Numbered from the stretch's first letter, positions 29,927-40,169 are shown. The stretch is 41,856 nt of DNA from an uncultured Bacteroidales bacterium (GCA_905236645.1 CAJOMZ010000010.1:1-41856); one strand, 5' to 3'. Notes: a model not told the origin generated them from the letters alone. A program made the numbers and translations.

Positions 29927-30349
29927 CCCTTGAAGGCCTGGGAATGAGGCGGTTATGAAACGGAGGCAAAACGGGCGCATTTTTGAGCCAAAACACTGGT
30001 AATGACTACGTTCCCTATCGAAACGGCTTTGCAAGCCCGTGCAGGCCGCTGCGCGTTGACCACCGATCCCGCCCGTCTCCGAGGTCGCGAAACCGACCTG
30101 CCCCCAACGGCTGCCAGGCGTCAACCCTTGCCTGGGGCTTCCTGACCTGAACGGGCATTCTCGCTCTGTTTTTCAAAGGTCGGCAGCAAGGATTCGCAGT
30201 ATGAACCGGAATATCGGCAGGTTGCAAACAGCACAGAGTTGATAATGCGCGCCATTCGGCCTGCGATTATTTTGGAGGCAAATATGGCTCGGAATCGTAT
30301 TTTTTTCGTAATTTTGCAATCGCGAATGAAATGATAAAACAATATATCT

Positions 30350-32103
<1,754 letters not shown>

Positions 32104-32107
<4 letters not shown>

Positions 32108-32979
32108 ACGTTAAGGCATTGATAAAGTCTATGCGTCTCCGCACGCTGCCCCTGTCGCTGGCGGGCGTGGTGTGCGGAGGACTGCTTGCTGCCGGCCGTT
32201 ATGACGGCAACGACTGGGGGTTGGCACTGGTGATGCTCACAGCCTGCGCACTGCAGGTGCTCAGCAACCTCAGCAACGAGATGGGCGACCACCTGAGCGG
32301 CGTGGACGGAGAAGGCAGGGAGGGGCCCAACTACAGTATGGCCGACGACGGCCTGACAGTCGGGCAGATGTGGCACGCCATCAACGCGATGGTGGTGGTG
32401 TGCTGCGTGAGCGGTTTGGCAATGACTTGGGTAAGCGGCAGCCCGTGGTGGATTATTCTGGTGGGTGCCGCGGCAATCTGGGCGGCAACGCACTACACCC
32501 TCGGCAAGAACCCTTACGGCTACCGCGGACTTGGCGACCTGTTCGTTTTCATCTTCTTCGGCCTTGTCAGCGTGCTGGGCAGCTACTTTGTAATAGCCCA
32601 TACCGTCGACTTCAAGCCGTGGCTCATACTGCCTGCTGTGGGTATGGGGCTGTTGAGCGTGGCGGTGCTGAATGTGAACAACATCCGCGATATGGCTACC
32701 GACGAAGGCCTACGCCGCACCGTGCCCCTGCGCATCGGGGAACGGCGGGCCAAGTGGTACCAGACGGCTCTTGTCGTTGGCGGCGCTGCCTGTTTCCTCT
32801 TGCAGTTTATGCCCGTTGCTGTCCTGTTCTGGTTCGTGTTTGCCCTGCCTGTTGCCGGCTTGTGCCTGCACCTTGCTATGGTTTGGCGTTTCGAGGGCAG
32901 GAGGCTGGACCCCGCATTGCCGCTGCTTGTCTTTTCCTCTTTTCTGCTGGCTTTGTTTTATGCCACCATTCTGCATTGA
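32104..32979 (+). CDS. menA: 1,4-dihydroxy-2-naphthoate octaprenyltransferase
   Basis: [13 protein letters not shown]...[40 protein letters not shown]; overlaps aspS stop. Confidence 0.92.
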
Positions 32980-32985
32980 CCGCCT

Positions 32986-33654
32986 ATGGCATACGACTTC
33001 GATAAAATAGCTGCCAACTACGACCGTCTCAACCACCTGATGACCCTTGGTATGGACCGCCGCTGGCGTCGGCGCGGGGTCAGATGGCTCGTTGGCGGTG
33101 TGCGAAGCCCGCGGTGCCTTGACGTCGCTGCGGGTACAGGCGACTTGGCCCTCGAAATGTGCAGAGCGGATGGCGAAGTGCCCGTCACGTGCGTCGATTT
33201 GTCCGAAAAGATGCTCGAAAGAGCGAAAAGCAAATTGCCGCCCGAAACAGAGTGCATCGTTGCCGATGCCGAGCAGCTGCCGTTTGCGGACGCCGCTTTC
33301 GACTGCGTCGGCACCGCCTTCGGCATCCGTAATTTCGTCCACCTTGAGCAGGGCCTGTCCGAAATGGTCAGGGTGCTGAAACCCGGCGGAAGAATGCTAA
33401 TCCTTGAGATGTCCACGCCCGACAGCGCTCTTGTCAGGCCGTTCTACAACCTGTATGCCAACCACATAATCCCCTGGCTTGGCGAAAGGATAGCCCACAA
33501 CCGCGAGGCCTACACATACCTTCCCGCTTCGATAGAGCGCTTCCCAAAAGGCCAAGCGATGCTTTCGGTTCTGGAAAGCGTGGGCCTTGACGCCCGACAA
33601 CGCAAGTTTTTCTTCGGCGTTTGCCGTATGTATGTTTGTGTAAAGGAAAGTTAG
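32986..33654 (+). CDS. ubiE: Demethylmenaquinone/ubiquinone methyltransferase
   Basis: FDKIAANYDRLNHLMTLGMDRRWRRRGV; LDVAAGTGDLAL; GTAFGIRNFVHLEQGLSEMVRVLKPGG. Confidence 0.95.
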   Translation: MAYDFDKIAANYDRLNHLMTLGMDRRWRRRGVRWLVGGVRSPRCLDVAAGTGDLALEMCRADGEVPVTCVDLSEKMLERAKSKLPPETECIVADAEQLPFADAAFDCVGTAFGIRNFVHLEQGLSEMVRVLKPGGRMLILEMSTPDSALVRPFYNLYANHIIPWLGERIAHNREAYTYLPASIERFPKGQAMLSVLESVGLDARQRKFFFGVCRMYVCVKES

Positions 33655-33729
33655 GTGGAGTTAGAGTGAAGCCGTGGAACAATACGTATTGTCTATTCAC
33701 AATTCACTAATCACCAAATAGAATCTGAG

Positions 33730-33759
33730 GTTAAAGTTAAGGTTATAGTTAAAGTTAAA
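33730..33759 (+). repeat. Five tandem GTTAAA-type hexamers next to the nitroreductase start
   Basis: gttaaa gttaag gttata gttaaa gttaaa, ending 6 nt before ATG at 33766. Confidence 0.8.
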
Positions 33760-33765
33760 AATAAT

Positions 33766-34401
33766 ATGGCTGATAATTATTTGGAAAAGAGATACGACGA
33801 GGTTTTTGGAACCAAGAGGGTTACCAAACGCATCGGGCATACCCTCGACGAACTGCTTGTGAAAAACCGCTCGACACGCGGCTACCACAAGCCGTATATC
33901 GTTAAACGCGAGGAACTGGAGCAGATAGTTGCCGTCAACACCAAGATAGGCTCGGGCCGCAACCGCCAGGTGCTGCGGTTCCGTCTGGTCACGCAGGGCG
34001 AGGAGGCGCAGAAGGTTCTCGACAACATCAAGATGGGGGCCGCCTTGCCAGAGCTGCACCTACCTTTCCCAGGCACCGAGCCTGAAGCCTTCATTATTGT
34101 CTGCTCATTGAACGGCGACGACAAGCTGGCACTCATCGACCTCGGTATGTCGCTGGAAGCGATGTCGCTGAAAGCTGTCGAAATGGGTCTCAACACACTG
34201 ATTGTCGGCGCTTTCAACAAGGCAAAACTTAAAGAGGCCTTCTCGTTGCCCACCGACCCCGTTGCGATACTCTGCGTCGGCAAGGGCGCCGAAAAGATTG
34301 AACTCGTCCCCATCAAAGAAAGCGAAAGCCACGCCTACTACCGCAAGGACGGCATTCATTATATACCTAAAGTCATACTTGACGACCTGATTATCGGTTA
34401 G
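33766..34401 (+). CDS. Nitroreductase-family protein
   Basis: LLVKNRSTRGYHKPYIVKREELEQIVAVNTKIGSGRNRQVLRFRLV; C-terminal PVAILCVGKGAE. Confidence 0.75.
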   Translation: MADNYLEKRYDEVFGTKRVTKRIGHTLDELLVKNRSTRGYHKPYIVKREELEQIVAVNTKIGSGRNRQVLRFRLVTQGEEAQKVLDNIKMGAALPELHLPFPGTEPEAFIIVCSLNGDDKLALIDLGMSLEAMSLKAVEMGLNTLIVGAFNKAKLKEAFSLPTDPVAILCVGKGAEKIELVPIKESESHAYYRKDGIHYIPKVILDDLIIG

Positions 34402-34544
34402 TTGCCGACCTTTACTATGCGCGTTTAGCCGTATTCTTCTTTTTTCAATCCTGGTGCCGGGACAAAAGCCGTATTGCCTTTCCGTCGCGCTTGACGACGG
34501 ACATATAGACACCCGTGCCTGTCGGGGGCCTCGCTCCACTACCC

Positions 34545-34678
34545 TTTACCCCCCGTCCGAGAGCCACCCTCCTGCCCCGTTCTTATATTGTTTTATATTG
34601 TTCTTATATCGTTCTTATATTCCAAATATAAGAACGATATAAGAACGGGGCTACCAGGTGGCAGGGAAGGGGGTGAAA
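34545..34678. repeat. Palindrome with 11-bp units (YGTTCTTATAT), 4 left and 2 right
   Basis: Left units 34578-34620 (one is 10 bp), right units 34626-34647; outer arms gccacc/ggtggc and gcccc/ggggc. Confidence 0.9.
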
Positions 34679-34710
34679 AGGACAATTTGGGGCTAATCAG
34701 CGGGGTGTAA

Positions 34711-34891
34711 ACAGGGCAAACGCATCCGACAATTCATCCCGAAAGACACCGATTTCTCCACACTTTCAGACGACTACATCCTCTTTGTTCAGACCGAACT
34801 GAATCTCCGCCCAAGAAAACTTTTGAACTTCTCCTCACCGAAACATAAATTCTTCCTATCTTTGCACAACGGTGTTGCACTTCGAGGTTGA
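34711..34891 (+). pseudogene. IS30-family transposase C-terminal remnant
   Basis: QGKRIRQFIPKDTDFSTLSDDYILFVQTELNLRPRKLLNFSSPKHKFFLSLHNGVALRG*. Confidence 0.8.
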
Positions 34892-35077
34892 ATCTATATC
34901 CGTCTTCCCGACGAAGAGAAAACAATGCAGGAAGTACGTCCATTGATGCAGATTGGAGACAACTTTCAGAAAGTGGTTGTCGTCGGAGGGATGCAGCCCA
35001 CTTACCGCAACAAGGATGGCATACTCATATTGAATATATTTGATTTTCTGCTTAAACCGGATTCTCTTGAATTTTGA
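34892..35077 (+). pseudogene. C-terminal remnant of an ATP-binding (DUF4143-type) protein
   Basis: IYIRLPDEEKTMQEVRPLMQIGDNFQKVVVVGGMQPTYRNKDGILILNIFDFLLKPDSLEF*. Confidence 0.55.
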
Positions 35078-35138
35078 CAAGAATAACTGTTAATGACCTC
35101 TGCCGGCTGAGCCGATGGCACGTCACGGCAGTGGTTCG

Positions 35139-35222
35139 TTCGACGATAGTTCGGTGAAACCTGGTGTACTTTCACTAACGCATTCACACGTTAACACATT
35201 CTTAAAGCGCATTTACACATTC
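35139..35222. repeat. Accessory-region repeat, copy A
   Basis: ttcgacgatag|ttcggtgaaac ... cactaacgcattcacacgttaacacattcttaaagcgcatttacacattc. Confidence 0.8.
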
Positions 35223-35329
35223 CCACATTCTGCCTCGAAAGAGGCCTTGTGGCATGCCCGCGAGCACCTAAGAATAAAGTTGATATAGCGAGTCAGCACC
35301 ACTGAATAAAAATTAATCAAGCGAAAACT

Positions 35330-35348
35330 CATTCTTAAAACGCATTTA
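35330..35348. repeat. Short degenerate copy of the repeat core
   Basis: cattcttaaaacgcattta. Confidence 0.6.
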
Positions 35349-35453
35349 CTAACGCTGTCTGTGATCGTTTTGCCGGACTGCGAAATCTCCTCAACCAAGA
35401 TCTGTAAATGCAAATTTTTGTCAATTATTTTAATTTAGTGTCAAAAATTTGCG

Positions 35454-35463
35454 TATCTTTGCA
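35454..35463 (+). promoter_or_regulatory. Bacteroidetes -7 element for the AbiE module
   Basis: TATCTTTGCA, 19 nt before ATG at 35482. Confidence 0.6.
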
Positions 35464-35481
35464 CCGACAAATCATAGTGAA

Positions 35482-36192
35482 ATGTACGACACGTTACACA
35501 TAGATGAATTATATAACACGCTGGGATACAGAATTCAAATATCATCTAAAGATATTGCTGATTTCTACCGCAGTTATTCCCCGGATATGCCAATTTCTAC
35601 AATTAGATGGAAAATTTACTCTTTGGTTGCCAAAGGCATTATCTATCCGATAGGACGTGGTGTATATCAATTTGGTAGAAAAACTCTATTTGAACCCCAT
35701 ATTTACCGAAAGACAGAGGAAATTGCAAATATTATGCACCGACGGCTTCCTTTTGCAAGTTATTGCCAATGGGACCTTTCTGTGGCAAATGCCTTTGTGC
35801 ACCACCTACTCAACACACAGTTATTTTTTGTCGATGTGGAACGTGATGCTGCCGAGGCGGCATACTATGAAATAAGGGCTGCATATCGTCGCACCGTACT
35901 CTACCGTAATATGAGCGAGGAATTGCCTTATTATGATGGATACATTGTGATTCGAAATATGGCTATTGGGGCACCGACTATTAAAGTGTCTGATTTACCG
36001 ATGGCATCGTTGGAAAAGATACTGGTGGACTTTGCTATCGACCGGTTGTTTCCTTTCCAAAATACAGAGATTGTTGAAATCTATGCAAATGCCATAGCTT
36101 CCTATGCTGTCAATACCAGCCGGATGCTCCGCTATGCAGGCCGCAGGGGGCACCGTAATATAATAGAAGAAATCCTGGACGAAATAAACTAA
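35482..36192 (+). CDS. AbiEi-like antitoxin/regulator (DUF6577-like)
   Basis: 236 aa; helical N-terminus STIRWKIYSLVAKGIIYPIGRGVYQF; directly upstream of AbiEii. Confidence 0.65.
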   Translation: MYDTLHIDELYNTLGYRIQISSKDIADFYRSYSPDMPISTIRWKIYSLVAKGIIYPIGRGVYQFGRKTLFEPHIYRKTEEIANIMHRRLPFASYCQWDLSVANAFVHHLLNTQLFFVDVERDAAEAAYYEIRAAYRRTVLYRNMSEELPYYDGYIVIRNMAIGAPTIKVSDLPMASLEKILVDFAIDRLFPFQNTEIVEIYANAIASYAVNTSRMLRYAGRRGHRNIIEEILDEIN

Positions 36193-36195
36193 ACT

Positions 36196-37251
36196 ATGAT
36201 TACACAATACTCATTTACCGCCGAATGGATAAACCAGATATCCAGAAAATACAAAGCCGACAAAATCTTAGTTGAGAAATCCATCAAGGCCTTATCTCTG
36301 TTGGAAGGTCTTGCCGAATCCCCGATTCCTTTTGTTTTCAAAGGTGGCACCGCACTGATGCTTATATTCCAGGAGCCTCGCCGACTGTCTATCGATATCG
36401 ACATCATACTTCCTCCAGACACAACAGATTTGAATACAGCCCTTCAACAAGTTGCTTCGTGCAAAAACTTTTCCCGCATTGAAGAACAGTCCCGAGTGTC
36501 TGGATCGGTACCAAAGGGTCACTTTAAGTTTTACTATCCTTCCGCCGTTGAAAACAAAGAATCGTACATATTGTTAGACATTCTTTTCGAGCAAGTCCCT
36601 TACAGCCGAACAATTGAGCTGACCATTGACAACATCTTCCTCTCAACAGAAGGCGAGAACAGAGTGGTCAAAGTTCCGGATGTCAACAATCTTCTTGCAG
36701 ACAAACTGACAGCTTTTGCTCCACAAACAGTTGGCGTACCTTACCGCAAAGGAGACAACGAGTGTGGGATGGAAATAATAAAGCAGCTTTACGATATAGG
36801 AATATTGTTCGACAAAGCAGACAACATAAAGACACTCACTACAGTGTACCGTGCCATAGCCCAACAGGAAATAGGGTATCGAGACGAGCCATTTTTAGTG
36901 GACGACATCCTTCGTGACACGAAAGACCACGCTCTTTCCATCTGTTTTCGTCAAGGTCTAAATAATGTCGAGTACCCAGTGCTGACAAATGGTATCAAAC
37001 AGGCTTCCTCCCACATCTTCTCCGAAACATATCACCTGGAGAAGGCCATCCTGTCCGCAGCCAAAGTCGTCTATCTCGTATCGCTGATAGAATCCGAAAG
37101 TACCTCGATAGAGAAATACAACAATCGGCAATTGGAACGTATAAAGGACTGGCAGTTCATCGAATATGAATACACAAAACTCAACAAGTTAAAAAAGTCC
37201 AATCCAGAGGCATTCTTCTATCTGTATCAGGCATTACATAACAAATGTTGA
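36196..37251 (+). CDS. AbiEii/AbiGii-family nucleotidyltransferase toxin
   Basis: IPFVFKGGTALMLIFQEPRRLSIDIDIILP (nucleotidyltransferase motif); LLADKLTAFAPQTVG. Confidence 0.85.
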   Translation: MITQYSFTAEWINQISRKYKADKILVEKSIKALSLLEGLAESPIPFVFKGGTALMLIFQEPRRLSIDIDIILPPDTTDLNTALQQVASCKNFSRIEEQSRVSGSVPKGHFKFYYPSAVENKESYILLDILFEQVPYSRTIELTIDNIFLSTEGENRVVKVPDVNNLLADKLTAFAPQTVGVPYRKGDNECGMEIIKQLYDIGILFDKADNIKTLTTVYRAIAQQEIGYRDEPFLVDDILRDTKDHALSICFRQGLNNVEYPVLTNGIKQASSHIFSETYHLEKAILSAAKVVYLVSLIESESTSIEKYNNRQLERIKDWQFIEYEYTKLNKLKKSNPEAFFYLYQALHNKC

Positions 37252-37357
37252 CTCACCCCCAATGTACCTTGGCAATCCACGATCGGTGGCTATAGCACCG
37301 CAATGCCTCGGTAGAGTTTCGGAAAATACTAACACATTCACGCAGTTTCACATTCAC

Positions 37358-37417
37358 ACATTCTTAAAGCGCATTCACACATTCAAGCTTATTGTTTCTT
37401 CGGTGATCTTTCGGCGA
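37358..37417. repeat. Accessory-region repeat, copy B (60 bp)
   Basis: acattcttaaagcgcattcacacattcaagcttattgtttcttcggtgatctttcggcga; 59/60 identical to copy C. Confidence 0.95.
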
Positions 37418-37542
37418 CGGGTCGCTCGTCAGGTTTTTCGAGCCACAGCCGCCGGCCGATCTGTCCGCATACCTCGGCAGTCTTTTGCCATTTCGTATAC
37501 CTCTCCGAAAAAAAATAATTTTGTCACGTAGGAAATAATACG

Positions 37543-37552
37543 TATCTTTGCA
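37543..37552 (+). promoter_or_regulatory. Bacteroidetes -7 element for the ATPase gene
   Basis: TATCTTTGCA. Confidence 0.6.
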
Positions 37553-37576
37553 CTCGATTTTGATTGAAAATCGAGT
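37552..37576 (+). promoter_or_regulatory. 5'-UTR hairpin/operator candidate
   Basis: actcgatttt-gattg-aaaatcgagt, perfect 10-bp stem starting at the end of the -7 element. Confidence 0.6.
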
Positions 37577-37623
37577 TTATAAAACTATATTTTAAATGAA
37601 ATTTATACAATATTCATACAAAT

Positions 37624-38760
37624 ATGTTACCACGTATTCTTAACCTAAACAATGAAATAGATAGTAGCATCTTCCTGTTTGGTGCCCGACAGACTGGAAA
37701 GTCGACAATTTTGCGACAGCAATTCCAGCAGGCCGTCTATATCGACTTGCTCAACAACAGTGTCAAAGAAAGGTATCGCCGCAATCCGACGCTACTATAC
37801 GAAATGCTGAAGGACAACCAGGAGGGTACGTTGGTCATCATCGACGAGATACCCGAAGTGCCGGCGTTGCTCGATGAGGTGCACCGATTGATTGTCGAGA
37901 GCGGTCTCATCTTCATCTTGTGTGGCTCCAGTGCGAGGAAATTGAAACGCAAGGGAAATAATACCCTTGGAGGACGTGCCTTTCCCGTTTACCTCTATCC
38001 GTTTGTCAGCGCCGAGATACCTGATTTTGACATCGACCGGGCCGTCACTTTCGGAATGATTCCCCCACACTATCTTGCCAAGAATCCCACCCGTCTCCTT
38101 GCTGGATACATCAACGTTTACTTGAAAGAGGAAATAAAAGAAGAAGCCCTTGTCCGCAATCTCGATGCCTTCCAGCGTTTTCTGGAAGTGGCTGCTTTGA
38201 CCGACGGCGAGATTGTCAACAACGCCTACATCGCCCAGGATTGCGGAGTGCGAGCCACCACGGTAAACGCCTATTTCGACATCCTCGAGGACACCCTTAT
38301 GGGTTATCGCATACCAGCCTTCCGCAAGGTAACGAAACGAAGGCTGATGCAAGCCCCGAAGTTCTACTATTTCGATATCGGTGTCGCCAATCACCTTTTG
38401 CATCGAAAAGAGCTTGTCAGAGGCAGTGCCGACTACGGCCACGCCTTTGAGCATCTGGTGATTCAAGAGCTATATGCCTGGCTGCAGTACACGCATTCCG
38501 AAGAGACACTCTCCTATTGGCGCACCTATACCGGCATAGAGGTGGATGCCATTATCGGCGATGCCAGAGTTGCCATCGAAATAAAGTCAGCCGAAGAGAT
38601 ACAGCTCCGACACCTGAAAGGCCTAAAAGCCTTTGCCGACGAGCATCCCGAAAGCCGAAGGATACTCGTATCCCTCGACAAATTCAGCCGCACCATCGAC
38701 GATATAGAATGCCTGTATGTCCTCGACTTCTTCAGGCTGTTATGGGACAAAGGATTGTAA
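37624..38760 (+). CDS. ATP-binding protein (AAA + DUF4143 type)
   Basis: SIFLFGARQTGKSTILRQQF Walker A; TLVIIDEIPEVPALLDEVHRLI Walker B; C-terminal GIEVDAIIGDARVAIEIKSA. Confidence 0.9.
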   Translation: MLPRILNLNNEIDSSIFLFGARQTGKSTILRQQFQQAVYIDLLNNSVKERYRRNPTLLYEMLKDNQEGTLVIIDEIPEVPALLDEVHRLIVESGLIFILCGSSARKLKRKGNNTLGGRAFPVYLYPFVSAEIPDFDIDRAVTFGMIPPHYLAKNPTRLLAGYINVYLKEEIKEEALVRNLDAFQRFLEVAALTDGEIVNNAYIAQDCGVRATTVNAYFDILEDTLMGYRIPAFRKVTKRRLMQAPKFYYFDIGVANHLLHRKELVRGSADYGHAFEHLVIQELYAWLQYTHSEETLSYWRTYTGIEVDAIIGDARVAIEIKSAEEIQLRHLKGLKAFADEHPESRRILVSLDKFSRTIDDIECLYVLDFFRLLWDKGL

Positions 38761-38805
38761 GAGACAAACACCGCCTTTTACACATTTACGCATTCTCACG
38801 TTAAA

Positions 38806-38865
38806 ACATTCTTAAAGCGCATTCACACATTCAAGCTTATTGTTTCTTCGGTGATCCTTCGGCGA
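38806..38865. repeat. Accessory-region repeat, copy C (60 bp)
   Basis: 59/60 identical to copy B at 37358-37417. Confidence 0.95.
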
Positions 38866-38901
38866 TCTCTCGGCGATGGTCCGACGATAGTTCGGCGGAA
38901 C
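38847..38901. repeat. Five-unit 11-bp tandem array, TTCGGYGATNN
   Basis: ttcggtgatcc|ttcggcgatct|ctcggcgatgg|tccgacgatag|ttcggcggaac. Confidence 0.9.
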
Positions 38902-39100
38902 CTCTCACTAACGCATTCACGCATTCACACGTTAAAGCATTCTTTATGCCTTCTTCTCGGCTTCTTCGATCCTTGCCTCATCGAGCTCAGCAGCCATAGC
39001 ACTTTGTGGGGTTCTTTGTCCCTTCTTGGCAGGTTCTATGGAAAGAGTGGAAAACCATTAGATCTGCCGTTGGACCTTGTCGGTCGGGCCGACGGCAGAT

Positions 39101-39133
39101 TGCGGCGATCCTTCGGTGATTTTCCGGTGTTTT
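39101..39133. repeat. Three-unit 11-bp tandem array of the same family
   Basis: tgcggcgatcc|ttcggtgattt|tccggtgtttt. Confidence 0.65.
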
Positions 39134-39310
39134 GTGTATTTCAGTTAGGCGTTTCATCCGCGTTTTGATGGCAAAAATGGGAATAAACCTCAAAAGTTAT
39201 CAACAGCACTCTCGCGTGCGCACACGCGCTTTTAAAATTCGTGCACCTGTACGTGCAAGGGAATGCCAGGGTGTTAATAATTTAATTTGGACTCAATTAC
39301 AAAATAGTTG

Positions 39311-39320
39311 TATCTTTGCA
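39311..39320 (+). promoter_or_regulatory. Bacteroidetes -7 element for the DUF4417 operon
   Basis: TATCTTTGCA. Confidence 0.6.
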
Positions 39321-39368
39321 AAATAAACACAACAGGGTATTGTATTTAAACGACAAAATTTCTATAAT

Positions 39369-40169
39369 ATGAAATTTCAAATTAATTCCGAGCTACTGCT
39401 CAAACACTTATCGGCCTTTTCGGGCGCTTTAAGCCAAAGCACAAGCACCTCGGCGGTGATTGACTGTTTCAAATTCGAAACCCACTCAAGTGGACTCTCG
39501 CAAACGATGCCAGATATCGCAAGTAAGCCCACCTCTTCGCTCAAGATGCCGTCAATTGAGTTCTATGAAGGTCCTGCACCCACACGACTTGTCGGATTCA
39601 ACGCAGCACGGTGCGAAAAGAAACATCTTGGGACAATACATTTCTATATTGCAGACAGGCTCTTTGATTGCACGTGGTACAATCCGGACAAGTACATTCC
39701 GCTGTTGAAACAATATGATTCAGTCATAGGACCTGACTTTTCGCAATATGCGGATATGACCTACGACGAACGATATTACAATGCTTGGCGAAACAGGACA
39801 CTGACGGTTCATTGGCAGTCGTGTGGGGTCAATGTAATTCCTAATGTCACGTGGTCTCTTCCTGACAGTTACAGTTATAGTTTCGCGGGAATCCCCAAGC
39901 ATTCAATTATAGCAGTCAATTGCACCGCCATTCGTGGATATAACCTGTCCAAATACCTATGGTTGAAAGGATACGAAGAAATGTTGCGACAACTTGAACC
40001 AAGACAAATCATTCGCTATGGTGACAGAATGCCAAATGAGGACGAGACAATCAGCATCTATTTCCCCAATGAACGACTACAACGGTTTCGACGGCTGCCA
40101 CGGAAGCCACGTATACGCAAGTCAATATTGATGTCTAACCAATTAAATCTTTTCAACTATGGGTGGTAA
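39369..40169 (+). CDS. DUF4417-domain protein with a DnaN-like N-terminal segment
   Basis: MKFQINSELLLKHLSAFSGALSQSTSTSAVIDCFKFE resembles DnaN N-terminus; GTIHFYIADRLFDCTWYNPDKYIPLLKQYDSVIGPDFSQYADM...WQSCGVNVIPNVTWSLPDSYSYSFAGIPKHSIIAV is DUF4417-like. Confidence 0.8.
   Translation: MKFQINSELLLKHLSAFSGALSQSTSTSAVIDCFKFETHSSGLSQTMPDIASKPTSSLKMPSIEFYEGPAPTRLVGFNAARCEKKHLGTIHFYIADRLFDCTWYNPDKYIPLLKQYDSVIGPDFSQYADMTYDERYYNAWRNRTLTVHWQSCGVNVIPNVTWSLPDSYSYSFAGIPKHSIIAVNCTAIRGYNLSKYLWLKGYEEMLRQLEPRQIIRYGDRMPNEDETISIYFPNERLQRFRRLPRKPRIRKSILMSNQLNLFNYGW

Noticed and set aside
29516-30124. 202-aa minus-strand ORF over the third palindrome
   Set aside because: Reads through the palindrome and a terminator; repetitive translation, not a plausible gene.
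35196-38865. Integron attC sites
   Set aside because: The repeats follow module 3' ends, but no clear attC core pair or integron integrase was seen; cassette idea kept only as a general hypothesis.
38946-39010. Short minus-strand peptide tail (PAKKGQRTPQSAMAAELDEARIEEAEKKA*)
   Set aside because: Looks like a gene tail but too short to assign; may be a remnant.
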